Shown: positions 1 through 5,854 of the stretch, in pieces
Position numbering within the stretch: position 1 is the first letter of the stretch
Layout: every line of letters begins with the position of its first letter
Assembly (NCBI GenBank): GCA_002315255.1
Contig: DCGM01000064.1
Span: 8,992 to 16,430, forward strand
Length of the DNA stretch: 7,439 bases
Origin: Lachnospiraceae bacterium UBA1778
GTDB lineage: Bacteria; Bacillota; Clostridia; Lachnospirales; Lachnospiraceae
Direction of reading: 5' to 3'
Position numbers and translations under genes: made by a program
Notes under the pieces: generated by a model
The model's database searches: none
Seen by the model: the letters and a program-made list of their open reading frames with translations, nothing else
What the model was told of the DNA's origin: nothing

Positions 1-1
1 C

Positions 2-307
2 AATGTATTCCCGTCTCAGATCGAAGCTGTAATTTTGAGCGAAGGTTATTCGGCGAATTACCGCATTGAAGTGAACCGGGAAAATAACAATGATACCTTC
101 GACGTTTTCGTGGAGCTTCTTCCCGAAGATTTCGATGACACGATCCGCGTCATCGCGTCGAAAGAAAAGGAACTTCAGAATGCGATTAAGAACATGGTGG
201 GAATATCGCCCAGGGTGCATCTGACGGCGCCGAATTCTATTGAGAGAAGTGAAGGGAAAGCGGTCCGGGTAATTGACCGGCGGAACCTTCAGAAAGGGAG
301 GTCCTGA
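2..307 (+). CDS. Phenylacetate-CoA ligase family protein (PaaK-like), C-terminal part only
   Basis: The frame is open from the left edge, so this is the last 101 residues of a gene that starts outside the window. It opens with NVFPSQIE, a hallmark of PaaK-type aryl-acid CoA ligases (adenylate-forming ANL superfamily) at the start of the small C-terminal domain. It ends with a PNSIERSEGKAVRVIDRR stretch, where the lysine of EGKA sits where the family has its adenylation lysine. Such enzymes activate phenylacetate or related aryl acids with ATP to the acyl-AMP and then to the CoA thioester, in the cytoplasm. In Clostridia and archaea, copies beside an ACT-domain gene are common and are often linked to aromatic amino-acid catabolism through indolepyruvate oxidoreductase. 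The exact substrate cannot be read from this fragment. The stop TGA shares its A with the next gene's ATG, indicating translational coupling. Confidence 0.88.
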   Translation, partial: NVFPSQIEAVILSEGYSANYRIEVNRENNNDTFDVFVELLPEDFDDTIRVIASKEKELQNAIKNMVGISPRVHLTAPNSIERSEGKAVRVIDRRNLQKGRS

Positions 308-729
308 TGTCAGTCCGACAGTTATCTGTATTTGCAGAGAATGAAAAAGGGAGTCTTTCGAAGATTATCAGCCTGCTGGCTGATCACGGGCTTGATCTGC
401 GCTCGATCTGTGTCGCGGATACCGAGAGATACGGAATTCTCCGTATTATCGCGAACCGGCCGGATGAGGCGAAGAAAGTGCTTACGGACGCCGGTTTTAC
501 GGCGCGCGTGCGGCAGGTGGTGGTCGTCGCCATCCCGGATGAACCGGGAAGCCTGGCAGCGATTCTGAAGATCCTCGGTGACGCCGGCATCAACCTTGAA
601 TATATGTATTCTGTCCTGCACGGCGCGGCGGAGAAGGCGTTTATGGCCCTTCGCGTCGACGACAATGAGCGGACGGAGAGCCTGTTAAAAGAGGCGGGTT
701 ACGAAGTGCTTTCCGAAAAGGAAGTTTGA
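307..729 (+). CDS. Tandem ACT-domain protein
   Basis: This 140-residue protein consists of two consecutive ACT domains, at about residues 4-68 and 72-136. Each begins with a beta strand followed by the typical turn and helix: NEKGSLSKI in the first and PDEPGSLAAI in the second, with the small-residue GSL turn that lines the ligand site in ACT domains. There is no catalytic domain, so it is a stand-alone sensor, probably dimeric, binding an amino acid or related small molecule. The gene overlaps the preceding PaaK-family gene by one base (TGATG) and has a strong ribosome binding site, AGGGAGG at 295-301, five bases before the ATG. That supports co-translation and a regulatory or accessory role for the ligase. 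Ligand identity is unknown. The fold call is firm; the role is inferred from gene context. Confidence 0.88.
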   Translation: MSVRQLSVFAENEKGSLSKIISLLADHGLDLRSICVADTERYGILRIIANRPDEAKKVLTDAGFTARVRQVVVVAIPDEPGSLAAILKILGDAGINLEYMYSVLHGAAEKAFMALRVDDNERTESLLKEAGYEVLSEKEV

Positions 730-774
730 TTCCCGGCTCTTTTGCATCGTTCAGAAGGGATTTGGTGAACCGAA

Positions 775-2376
775 ATGGGTTTATATGATGAAGAGATCCG
801 GCGGCGCCGGACATTTGCGATTATTTCGCACCCGGATGCGGGTAAAACGACGCTGACCGAGAAGTTTTTACTGTACGGCGGAGCGATCAACTCCGCAGGC
901 TCCGTCAAGGGCCGGAAGACCGCGAAGCATGCGGTTTCCGACTGGATGGAGATTGAGAAGCAGAGAGGTATTTCCGTCACCTCCTCCGTGCTTCAGTTTG
1001 AATATGACGGATATTGCATTAACATCCTCGACACGCCGGGCCATCAGGATTTCTCGGAGGACACGTACCGCACGCTGATGGCGGCGGACTCCGCAGTCAT
1101 GGTAATCGACGGCGCGAAGGGCGTCGAGCCGCAGACGATCAAGCTCTTTAAGGTCTGCGTTCTTAGGCACATTCCGATCTTCACGTTTATTAATAAAATG
1201 GACCGTGAGATCAATGACCCGTTCGAGCTGTTAGATGAAATCGAAAATATCTTAGGCATTAAGACCTGTCCGATCACCTGGCCGATCGGCGCCGGAAAAT
1301 CCTTCCAGGGCGTCTATGACCGGACGACGGAGAAGATCACTAAATTTGTCGCAGCCGATGCCGGTCAGCATATGCTGGACGAAACGGTTGTCGACATGAA
1401 AGACGCGGAAGCTGTCATCGGCGGAAACGCCTATCAGAAGCTCCAGGAGGACCTCGAGCTTTTAGACGGCGCATCGGAAGAGTTCAGTATGGAAAAGGTG
1501 AGCGCTGGCTTACAGAGCCCGGTCTTTTTCGGCTCCGCATTGACAAACTTCGGTGTGGAAAACTTCCTGGGACACTTTTTACAGATGACGTATTCGCCGC
1601 TTCCGCGAAATTCGTCGAAAGGCGAGGTTTCGCCGTTTGATCCGGATTTCTCGGCATTTGTCTTTAAGATTCAGGCGAATATGAATAAGGCGCACCGCGA
1701 CCGTATCGCGTTTATGCGAATCGTTTCCGGCAAATTCACCGCCGGAATGGAAGTCTATCATGTGCAGGGGGAGCGGCCGCTGAAACTCGCGCAGCCGCAG
1801 CAGATGATGGCGGAAGAGCGGAAAATCGTCGAAGAAGCCTATGCCGGCGATATCATCGGCATTTTTGATCCGGGAATCTTCCATATCGGCGACACGTTAG
1901 TCGGCGGCTCGGAAAAATTCCGGTTTGCAGGCATTCCGACCTTTGCGCCCGACCGGTTCGCACGCGTCCGTCAGGCGGACACGATGAAACGGAAGCAGTT
2001 CACGAAGGGAATCTACCAGATCGCATTGGAGGGCGCCGTTCAGGTGTTTAAGGAAGCCAATGCGGGTATGGAAGAGATTATCGTCGGCGCAGTCGGCGTC
2101 CTTCAGTTCGACGTCTTAAAATTCCGTCTTGAGTCGGAATACCACGTCGAAATCAGCCTCGATATGCTGCCTTATGAGCATATCCGCTGGATTACGAACC
2201 CGCACGAAATCGATGTGCGGAAGATTCAGGGAACCTCCGATATGAAACTGATTACCGACTTAAACGACCAGCCGCTGCTGCTCTTTGTCAATCCGTGGTC
2301 AGTCGGCATGACGCTCGACCGGAACAAGACCTTAAAACTGTCGGAGTTCGGAAACCTCGACGAAACATTGTCATAA
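775..2376 (+). CDS. prfC: Peptide chain release factor 3 (RF3), translational GTPase
   Basis: RF3 is a cytoplasmic GTPase that removes RF1 or RF2 from the ribosome after peptide release. The 533 residues match the usual RF3 length (about 530). The GTPase motifs are visible in order: the P-loop SHPDAGKTT (residues 18-26), a switch I region containing EKQRGISVTSS (61-71), DTPGHQDF (86-93) and NKMD (140-143). The KTAKHAVSDWMEIEKQRGIS stretch and the C-terminal half, with MNKAHRDRIAFMRIVSG, separate RF3 from EF-G and EF-Tu. The start ATG follows an AAGGGA at 755-760 with a longish 14-base spacer; the P-loop lies 18 residues in, as expected for the family. The gene lies 45 bases after the ACT gene with no clear terminator between, so read-through from upstream is plausible. 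Nothing is truncated. Confidence 0.96.
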   Translation: MGLYDEEIRRRRTFAIISHPDAGKTTLTEKFLLYGGAINSAGSVKGRKTAKHAVSDWMEIEKQRGISVTSSVLQFEYDGYCINILDTPGHQDFSEDTYRTLMAADSAVMVIDGAKGVEPQTIKLFKVCVLRHIPIFTFINKMDREINDPFELLDEIENILGIKTCPITWPIGAGKSFQGVYDRTTEKITKFVAADAGQHMLDETVVDMKDAEAVIGGNAYQKLQEDLELLDGASEEFSMEKVSAGLQSPVFFGSALTNFGVENFLGHFLQMTYSPLPRNSSKGEVSPFDPDFSAFVFKIQANMNKAHRDRIAFMRIVSGKFTAGMEVYHVQGERPLKLAQPQQMMAEERKIVEEAYAGDIIGIFDPGIFHIGDTLVGGSEKFRFAGIPTFAPDRFARVRQADTMKRKQFTKGIYQIALEGAVQVFKEANAGMEEIIVGAVGVLQFDVLKFRLESEYHVEISLDMLPYEHIRWITNPHEIDVRKIQGTSDMKLITDLNDQPLLLFVNPWSVGMTLDRNKTLKLSEFGNLDETLS

Positions 2377-2390
2377 GGGTTTTATGGGGC

Positions 2391-2420
2391 CCCTTCTTTT
2401 ACAGAAGGGAACAGGTTTTT
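2391..2420 (+). terminator. Possible weak terminator or processing hairpin after prfC
   Basis: A perfect 7-bp inverted repeat (CCCTTCT at 2391-2397 and AGAAGGG at 2403-2409, 5-base loop) is followed six bases later by TTTTT at 2416-2420. The gap between stem and T-run, and the short distance to the next gene's ribosome binding site (2425-2430), make full termination doubtful. It may be a leaky terminator or an mRNA-processing structure separating prfC from the lipoprotein gene. Confidence 0.35.
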
Positions 2421-2435
2421 CTGTAGGGGAAAAGT

Positions 2436-3509
2436 ATGAAAAAAGTGATTATTGCGATCCTTCTTTCGGCCGTTCTGTTCCTCACGGGGTGCGGGGAACC
2501 GGTCGCCTGGCGCGACCAGCCGGAAGCGTATGTAAAGAATCTCGCCTATAAAGACGGATTTGTAGTCGTCCAGATGAGCGATCTTCATTGGGACGTCGCC
2601 ACCGATGTGCCGGCGTCGCGGGCGTTTGTCACAGGAATCGTCAATGAAGTATTAAACGAGAAGGGACATATCGATCTGATCGTCTGGACAGGCGACCAGT
2701 TCCTGTCCGCGACGAGAGCGCATGTCCGCGCCTTTGTCGACATGATGGATTCCTTCGAAATCCCGTATACGATCGTTTTCGGAAACCATGACATGCAGGG
2801 CTTTTACAGCCCGGAGTGGCTTTCGGATTATCTGGAATCCGGGAAGTATTCGCTCTTTACCGACATCTATGACGATCTCCCGGGGCGGAGCAATTATATC
2901 GTCAATCTGACGAAGGACGGAACCGCCGACAGCGAGGTCTGCTGGCAGCTCGCCATGCTTGATTCGGGCGTTACGAAGAATGATACCGCTTTTACGCTTT
3001 CCATGTCTTACTGCAATCTGACAGAGGAGCAGGTCGACTGGTGGCAGGTCCAGCATGACGCTGTAGGAAAGGATGTCCCGTGCATTGCTTATTATCATGT
3101 AGTCGAGGGCGATATCGTTCAGGCATGGAATGAGATTGAGAACGGCGCGGAGCTGAAGCATAAGTTCTTCCAGCATGAAAAATTTTCCACAAGCCCCGAT
3201 CTTCTCGAACGGCTCTTTGAAGCCGGAAAAGATCAGGGACTGAAGGCAGTTTTCTTCGGCCATGACCATTCCAGCGATCTCACGGTTGATTATCAGGGCG
3301 TAACGATCGGCTATGGCGTGAAGTCCAGCCAGGAGCTTTATACGACGTTTATCTCCAAAGAGGAAGCGGAAACCGTCGGATTGTCCGAAGGGTTCGAACT
3401 GACCGGCGCTTCTGTCGTGACGCTTCACGACGGCGGCTGCTTTGATCTCGAGCATCTTTATTACAACGAGAAAGAAGACGGCGTTTGGAAAGGATGGGTG
3501 AAATATTGA
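2436..3509 (+). CDS. Calcineurin-like metallophosphoesterase lipoprotein
   Basis: This is a 357-residue predicted lipoprotein. A short basic start (MKK), a hydrophobic stretch and the lipobox LTGC (residues 16-19) place it on the outer face of the membrane, anchored at Cys19. The mature part has the dimetal phosphoesterase motifs in order: DLH (Asp49, His51), GD (Asp87), GNHD (Asn117, His118), a histidine in YYHVVEG (His221) and GHDH (His276, His278). All the expected metal ligands are present, so it is probably active. The closest architecture I recognise is the Dcr2/purple-acid-phosphatase-like branch of calcineurin-like phosphoesterases. The substrate (phosphomonoester, phosphodiester or nucleotide) cannot be told. 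The start follows AGGGGA (2425-2430) by five bases. The next gene begins one base after its stop, so the two are likely co-translated. Confidence 0.9.
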   Translation: MKKVIIAILLSAVLFLTGCGEPVAWRDQPEAYVKNLAYKDGFVVVQMSDLHWDVATDVPASRAFVTGIVNEVLNEKGHIDLIVWTGDQFLSATRAHVRAFVDMMDSFEIPYTIVFGNHDMQGFYSPEWLSDYLESGKYSLFTDIYDDLPGRSNYIVNLTKDGTADSEVCWQLAMLDSGVTKNDTAFTLSMSYCNLTEEQVDWWQVQHDAVGKDVPCIAYYHVVEGDIVQAWNEIENGAELKHKFFQHEKFSTSPDLLERLFEAGKDQGLKAVFFGHDHSSDLTVDYQGVTIGYGVKSSQELYTTFISKEEAETVGLSEGFELTGASVVTLHDGGCFDLEHLYYNEKEDGVWKGWVKY

Positions 3510-3510
3510 G

Positions 3511-4503
3511 ATGAAACGATATTTTGACAAATCCCCGTTCCTGTATGTGGCATCGTCCTTTCTGGTATTTCTTTCCATACATTCGCTGATTTCGCTATTC
3601 GGCTCGCTCGTTTCCGGTTCGCCGGAACGCGCATTCATCGATTTCAGAAGGATTCTTCCGATTGTTTTAGTTACGGTCAGTACCTATCTGATGATGTCGG
3701 TCTCCCATAACCTCCGCGTGTACGATTCTTTCGAGCAGAAGGCGAAGCTTTCCCGCACCGGCGGCATTCTCGTGCTGGCCTTTGCCGGATCGGCGCTTCT
3801 TCACCCGTTAGCCGGATTTATTCTGCAGCTTGATTTCAAGGAACTCGTGAGCATCGGTCCGAGCATTTTCTATCCGCTGGACATCATGCTTCTCAGCGTG
3901 CTTGAGATTGTAGTCGGCATCTGCTGGCTCGTGTATGCGAAGAATTGGAAAGAGAAGGAAAAGAAAGCGGAAGAAGAGCGGGACCGCATCCTGTTTTCTA
4001 CCGGACGTCTGCCGGTTGAGGCGAAGCGGATTATGTATAACCAGACCGAAAAGCAGACCATTGGTCCGCATTTCCTGACCGTTTTATTTGTGTTGATCTC
4101 CATGTACGGCTTTGCTGCCGCTTGTTTTGCACCATTCACGCTGAGCTGGACCCGGGACAATTATGTGTTCTTTAACCTTACCTTGATGTTCTTGTTTTTC
4201 CTCCCGTCGGTCTATGTCGCCGTCTGGAAGTTCTTCTTCCTTACGAAAACCGGAAAGAAGCGTGTCAGCTTCAAAATCGAGGCTGGCGCTATGGGCTTCT
4301 GCTTCTGCCTGATTTCAGTCGTTTTCTATCTCGCAGCTATTAAGAATGACCCGACAGCTGCTGTCGTTTCGGCTATGAGTCTTCTGCCGATCGACTTCTA
4401 TTCAGGTTTTAACATCGTCTGGATCCTCTACGGTGCCGCAATTTTACTGCCGCCAGCCATTTTCTTTGGCACCGGCATCCATGAGTACGGACAAATGAAA
4501 TAA
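3511..4503 (+). CDS. Uncharacterised membrane protein with about eight transmembrane helices
   Basis: I do not recognise this 330-residue protein. Hydrophobic segments lie near residues 9-34, 48-66, 85-107, 119-142, 187-209, 218-244, 257-277 and 300-320, giving four helices, a cytoplasmic-looking linker and four more helices. The linker (about 144-182) is strongly charged and begins with KNWKEKEKKAEEERDR, likely a short coiled helix. Other basic loops (TKTGKKR at 245-251) agree with both termini and the central linker being inside. No catalytic or transporter motif is evident. The ATG lies one base after the stop of the phosphoesterase lipoprotein gene, with AAGGATGGG about 13 bases upstream inside that gene, so expression is probably coupled. 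A strong terminator follows. A partner or transporter role for the lipoprotein is only an inference from this coupling. Confidence 0.8.
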   Translation: MKRYFDKSPFLYVASSFLVFLSIHSLISLFGSLVSGSPERAFIDFRRILPIVLVTVSTYLMMSVSHNLRVYDSFEQKAKLSRTGGILVLAFAGSALLHPLAGFILQLDFKELVSIGPSIFYPLDIMLLSVLEIVVGICWLVYAKNWKEKEKKAEEERDRILFSTGRLPVEAKRIMYNQTEKQTIGPHFLTVLFVLISMYGFAAACFAPFTLSWTRDNYVFFNLTLMFLFFLPSVYVAVWKFFFLTKTGKKRVSFKIEAGAMGFCFCLISVVFYLAAIKNDPTAAVVSAMSLLPIDFYSGFNIVWILYGAAILLPPAIFFGTGIHEYGQMK

Positions 4504-4545
4504 GGGCGAATCCGCCGAAAAGGCTGAAACCGGCCAATCAATTCT

Positions 4546-4591
4546 AAGGGCTATGGGCGACTCCGTGGAGTCATCCGATAGCCCTTTTTTT
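4546..4591 (+). terminator. Strong intrinsic terminator
   Basis: An outer stem AAGGGCTAT (4546-4554) pairs with ATAGCCCTT (4578-4586). It continues through a small internal mismatch to an inner stem of GACTC (4559-4563) with GAGTC (4568-4572). It is followed directly by a run of seven T (4585-4591). It closes the transcription unit ending with the eight-helix membrane protein. There is no T-run on the opposite strand, so it should act in the + direction only. Confidence 0.92.
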
Positions 4592-4621
4592 CGGGCTCAA
4601 TTTCACGTCACATAAATGTCA

Positions 4622-4650
4622 GTTTTATTTTGGACAATTTATGGTATACT
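4622..4650 (+). promoter_or_regulatory. Extended -10 promoter for the lipoprotein/cyclophilin-fusion operon
   Basis: TGGTATACT at 4642-4650 is a perfect extended -10 element (TGn followed by TATACT). The correctly spaced -35 region (about 4622-4628, GTTTTAT) is poor, which extended -10 promoters tolerate. The element sits 31 bases downstream of the preceding terminator, in AT-rich DNA. The expected transcription start is near 4656-4658, giving a leader of about 130 nt before the GTG at 4788. Confidence 0.72.
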
Positions 4651-4656
4651 GTTATC

Positions 4657-4787
4657 AGCAGTAATTTGTTTACTCTGCCCGCTGTCTTAATTTCGTAGGC
4701 GGCGGTGCACCCACGCTGCGAGGAGCCGCAGATCATGTGGCGCGATGGCGCAGTTTTTTCGAAAAGTACCCACGGGAGGATTTGAAC
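4657..4787 (+). promoter_or_regulatory. Structured 5' leader, possible cis-regulatory RNA
   Basis: By eye the leader can form a chain of hairpins. AGTAA/TTACT (4660-4664 with 4670-4674) has a 5-base loop. CCGCTG (4679-4684) pairs with CGGCGG (4700-4705), including one G-U. CTGCG (4716-4720) pairs with CGCAG (4727-4731), placing AGGAG in the loop. GCGC (4740-4743) pairs with GCGC (4748-4751) and is followed by AG and TTTTTT (4754-4759). The CTGCG at 4716 could pair instead with CGCAG at 4749-4753, just before the T-run, so two mutually exclusive folds exist. I matched it to no riboswitch class that I know. The pairings are seen in the sequence; a regulatory function is inferred. Confidence 0.45.
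4735..4785 (+). CDS. Possible 16-residue leader peptide
   Basis: An ATG at 4735 is preceded by AGGAG (4721-4725) at an ideal nine-base spacing and reads MWRDGAVFSKSTHGRI before a TGA at 4783-4785. The stop overlaps the region just after the next gene's ribosome binding site (GGGAGGA, 4774-4780) and lies two bases before the GTG start of the lipoprotein gene. A ribosome finishing here could restart on that GTG. The T-run at 4754-4759 lies inside this frame. No run of a single codon type points to a classic amino-acid attenuator. It is too short for conservation to be judged from this window alone, so it may be chance. Confidence 0.35.
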   Translation: MWRDGAVFSKSTHGRI

Positions 4788-5834
4788 GTGTCGAAACATA
4801 TTTTTGCTGGTATTTTAATCGGATGCCTTCTGCTTTTTGCTACGGGCTGCACGGTCGGAGATGACCCGACGAAGGAAACTTCGGAAACTCCGACGGAATC
4901 CGCCACAGAAAGCGCAACTTCTGTCGGACCGACAGCCGAAACGGAAAGCGAGACAGAAGCGGATCTCCGTACTGAAGATTTTGTCCTTCTTTTCACCGGA
5001 AACGTCTGCAATGCGGTGAACCGGAATATCGGTTTTGCCGGTCTCTCTGCCTTAAAGCAGGAAGTGGAATCGGAAGCGAAATATGTTCTCCTGGCAGACC
5101 TCGGAAACCTTCTCGCAGAGCCGCAGGAGAGTGCCGGCTTTGAAAGCACACCGGCTCTTCGGAATTTTGTCATGGGCGCTATGGGAATCGTTCCGTACGA
5201 TTACGCTGTGCCGGGAAGCCGCGACCTTTCGCTCTTAAAGACGGAAGACCTTTCAAATCTCGCCGTTTACAGCGGCGCGAAGCTTCTCTCCGCGAACATT
5301 CAGTATTCCGGCATCTATTCGGAAATTTCGGGCAGTTTTGAAACCTTTGTCATGGAAACCTGCGGCGAACGGAAGATTGCGCTGATCGGCATTATGATGC
5401 CGGAGCCGGAGGACGAGGACGCATTGAAGGAAGACGGCGAAACGGTCCTTTCGTTCCTCGCAGACCAGGGCGCTGATTTCTTCTACCAGATGATGCAGAT
5501 TTATATCGAGGAATGCCGCGTGCGCGGCGCAGAAAAGGTCATCCTTCTCACGCATATGGGCAATGACCCCGCGAACGCGCCGTTTACGGTCGACGAGCTG
5601 GTACAGCGGACGACCGGCGTTACCGCCGTGCTCGACGGCCGCCTGACGGCGATCGAAAGCCGCACAGTCATGAATGCAGCCAATGAGCCGGTGCCCGTTT
5701 CAGGAAGCGGCTCTGAACTTACATCCGTCGGGAAACTGGTGATTTCTGCAGATGGAACGGTCGAAATCACTGAAATCAGCAATTATACAAAGAAAGATGA
5801 AGAGGCGCAGGCGCTGATTGACGAGCTTCAGTAA
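4788..5834 (+). CDS. Lipoprotein with a catalytically degenerate 5'-nucleotidase-like metallophosphatase domain
   Basis: This is a 348-residue predicted lipoprotein. The GTG start is chosen because GGGAGGA (4774-4780) lies seven bases upstream and because it gives a compact signal peptide ending in the lipobox-like ATGC (Cys21). Residues 22-59 are an acidic Thr/Ser/Glu stalk. From about residue 63 the layout follows UshA/5'-nucleotidase metallophosphatases, including an IGFAGLSALKQE stretch typical of Gram-positive members, but the metal ligands are changed. The usual TNDxH reads TGNVC (residues 70-74), GD reads GN (106-107), GNHE reads GSRD (143-146), and the late GHxH reads GRLT (284-287). 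Only the THMG histidine (His256) remains. It is therefore probably a binding or scaffold protein rather than an enzyme. The C-terminal nucleotide-binding domain of full 5'-nucleotidases is absent. It is co-transcribed with the next gene, 20 bases downstream. Confidence 0.82.
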   Translation: MSKHIFAGILIGCLLLFATGCTVGDDPTKETSETPTESATESATSVGPTAETESETEADLRTEDFVLLFTGNVCNAVNRNIGFAGLSALKQEVESEAKYVLLADLGNLLAEPQESAGFESTPALRNFVMGAMGIVPYDYAVPGSRDLSLLKTEDLSNLAVYSGAKLLSANIQYSGIYSEISGSFETFVMETCGERKIALIGIMMPEPEDEDALKEDGETVLSFLADQGADFFYQMMQIYIEECRVRGAEKVILLTHMGNDPANAPFTVDELVQRTTGVTAVLDGRLTAIESRTVMNAANEPVPVSGSGSELTSVGKLVISADGTVEITEISNYTKKDEEAQALIDELQ

Positions 5835-5854
5835 GATTTGCCGAGGAGAATCAG

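Noticed and set aside
2652..3638. Long open frame of 328 codons on the minus strand
   Set aside because: It lies opposite the metallophosphoesterase gene, which has a lipobox and all catalytic motifs. The minus frame shows no recognisable domain or ribosome binding site and is explained by codon bias.
4504..4545. Short inverted repeat GCC-GAAAA-GGC (4513-4523) after the membrane protein gene
   Set aside because: It has only three base pairs and no T-run; the strong terminator at 4546-4591 makes it unnecessary.
4630..4635. TTGGAC as a -35 element
   Set aside because: It lies only nine bases upstream of TATACT, far too close for a functional -35/-10 pair. The extended -10 explains the promoter better.
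4737..4787. Upstream GTG start extending the lipoprotein by 17 residues
   Set aside because: It would place about 30 mostly polar residues before the hydrophobic signal core. The GTG at 4788 has a better-placed GGGAGGA and gives a normal lipoprotein signal.
4765..4790. tRNA-like T-arm on the minus strand (TTCAAAT followed by CCTCCC)
   Set aside because: The five bases before the T-loop-like sequence do not pair with those after it, and no anticodon arm, D-arm or acceptor stem can be found. The match comes from the ribosome binding site and start region.
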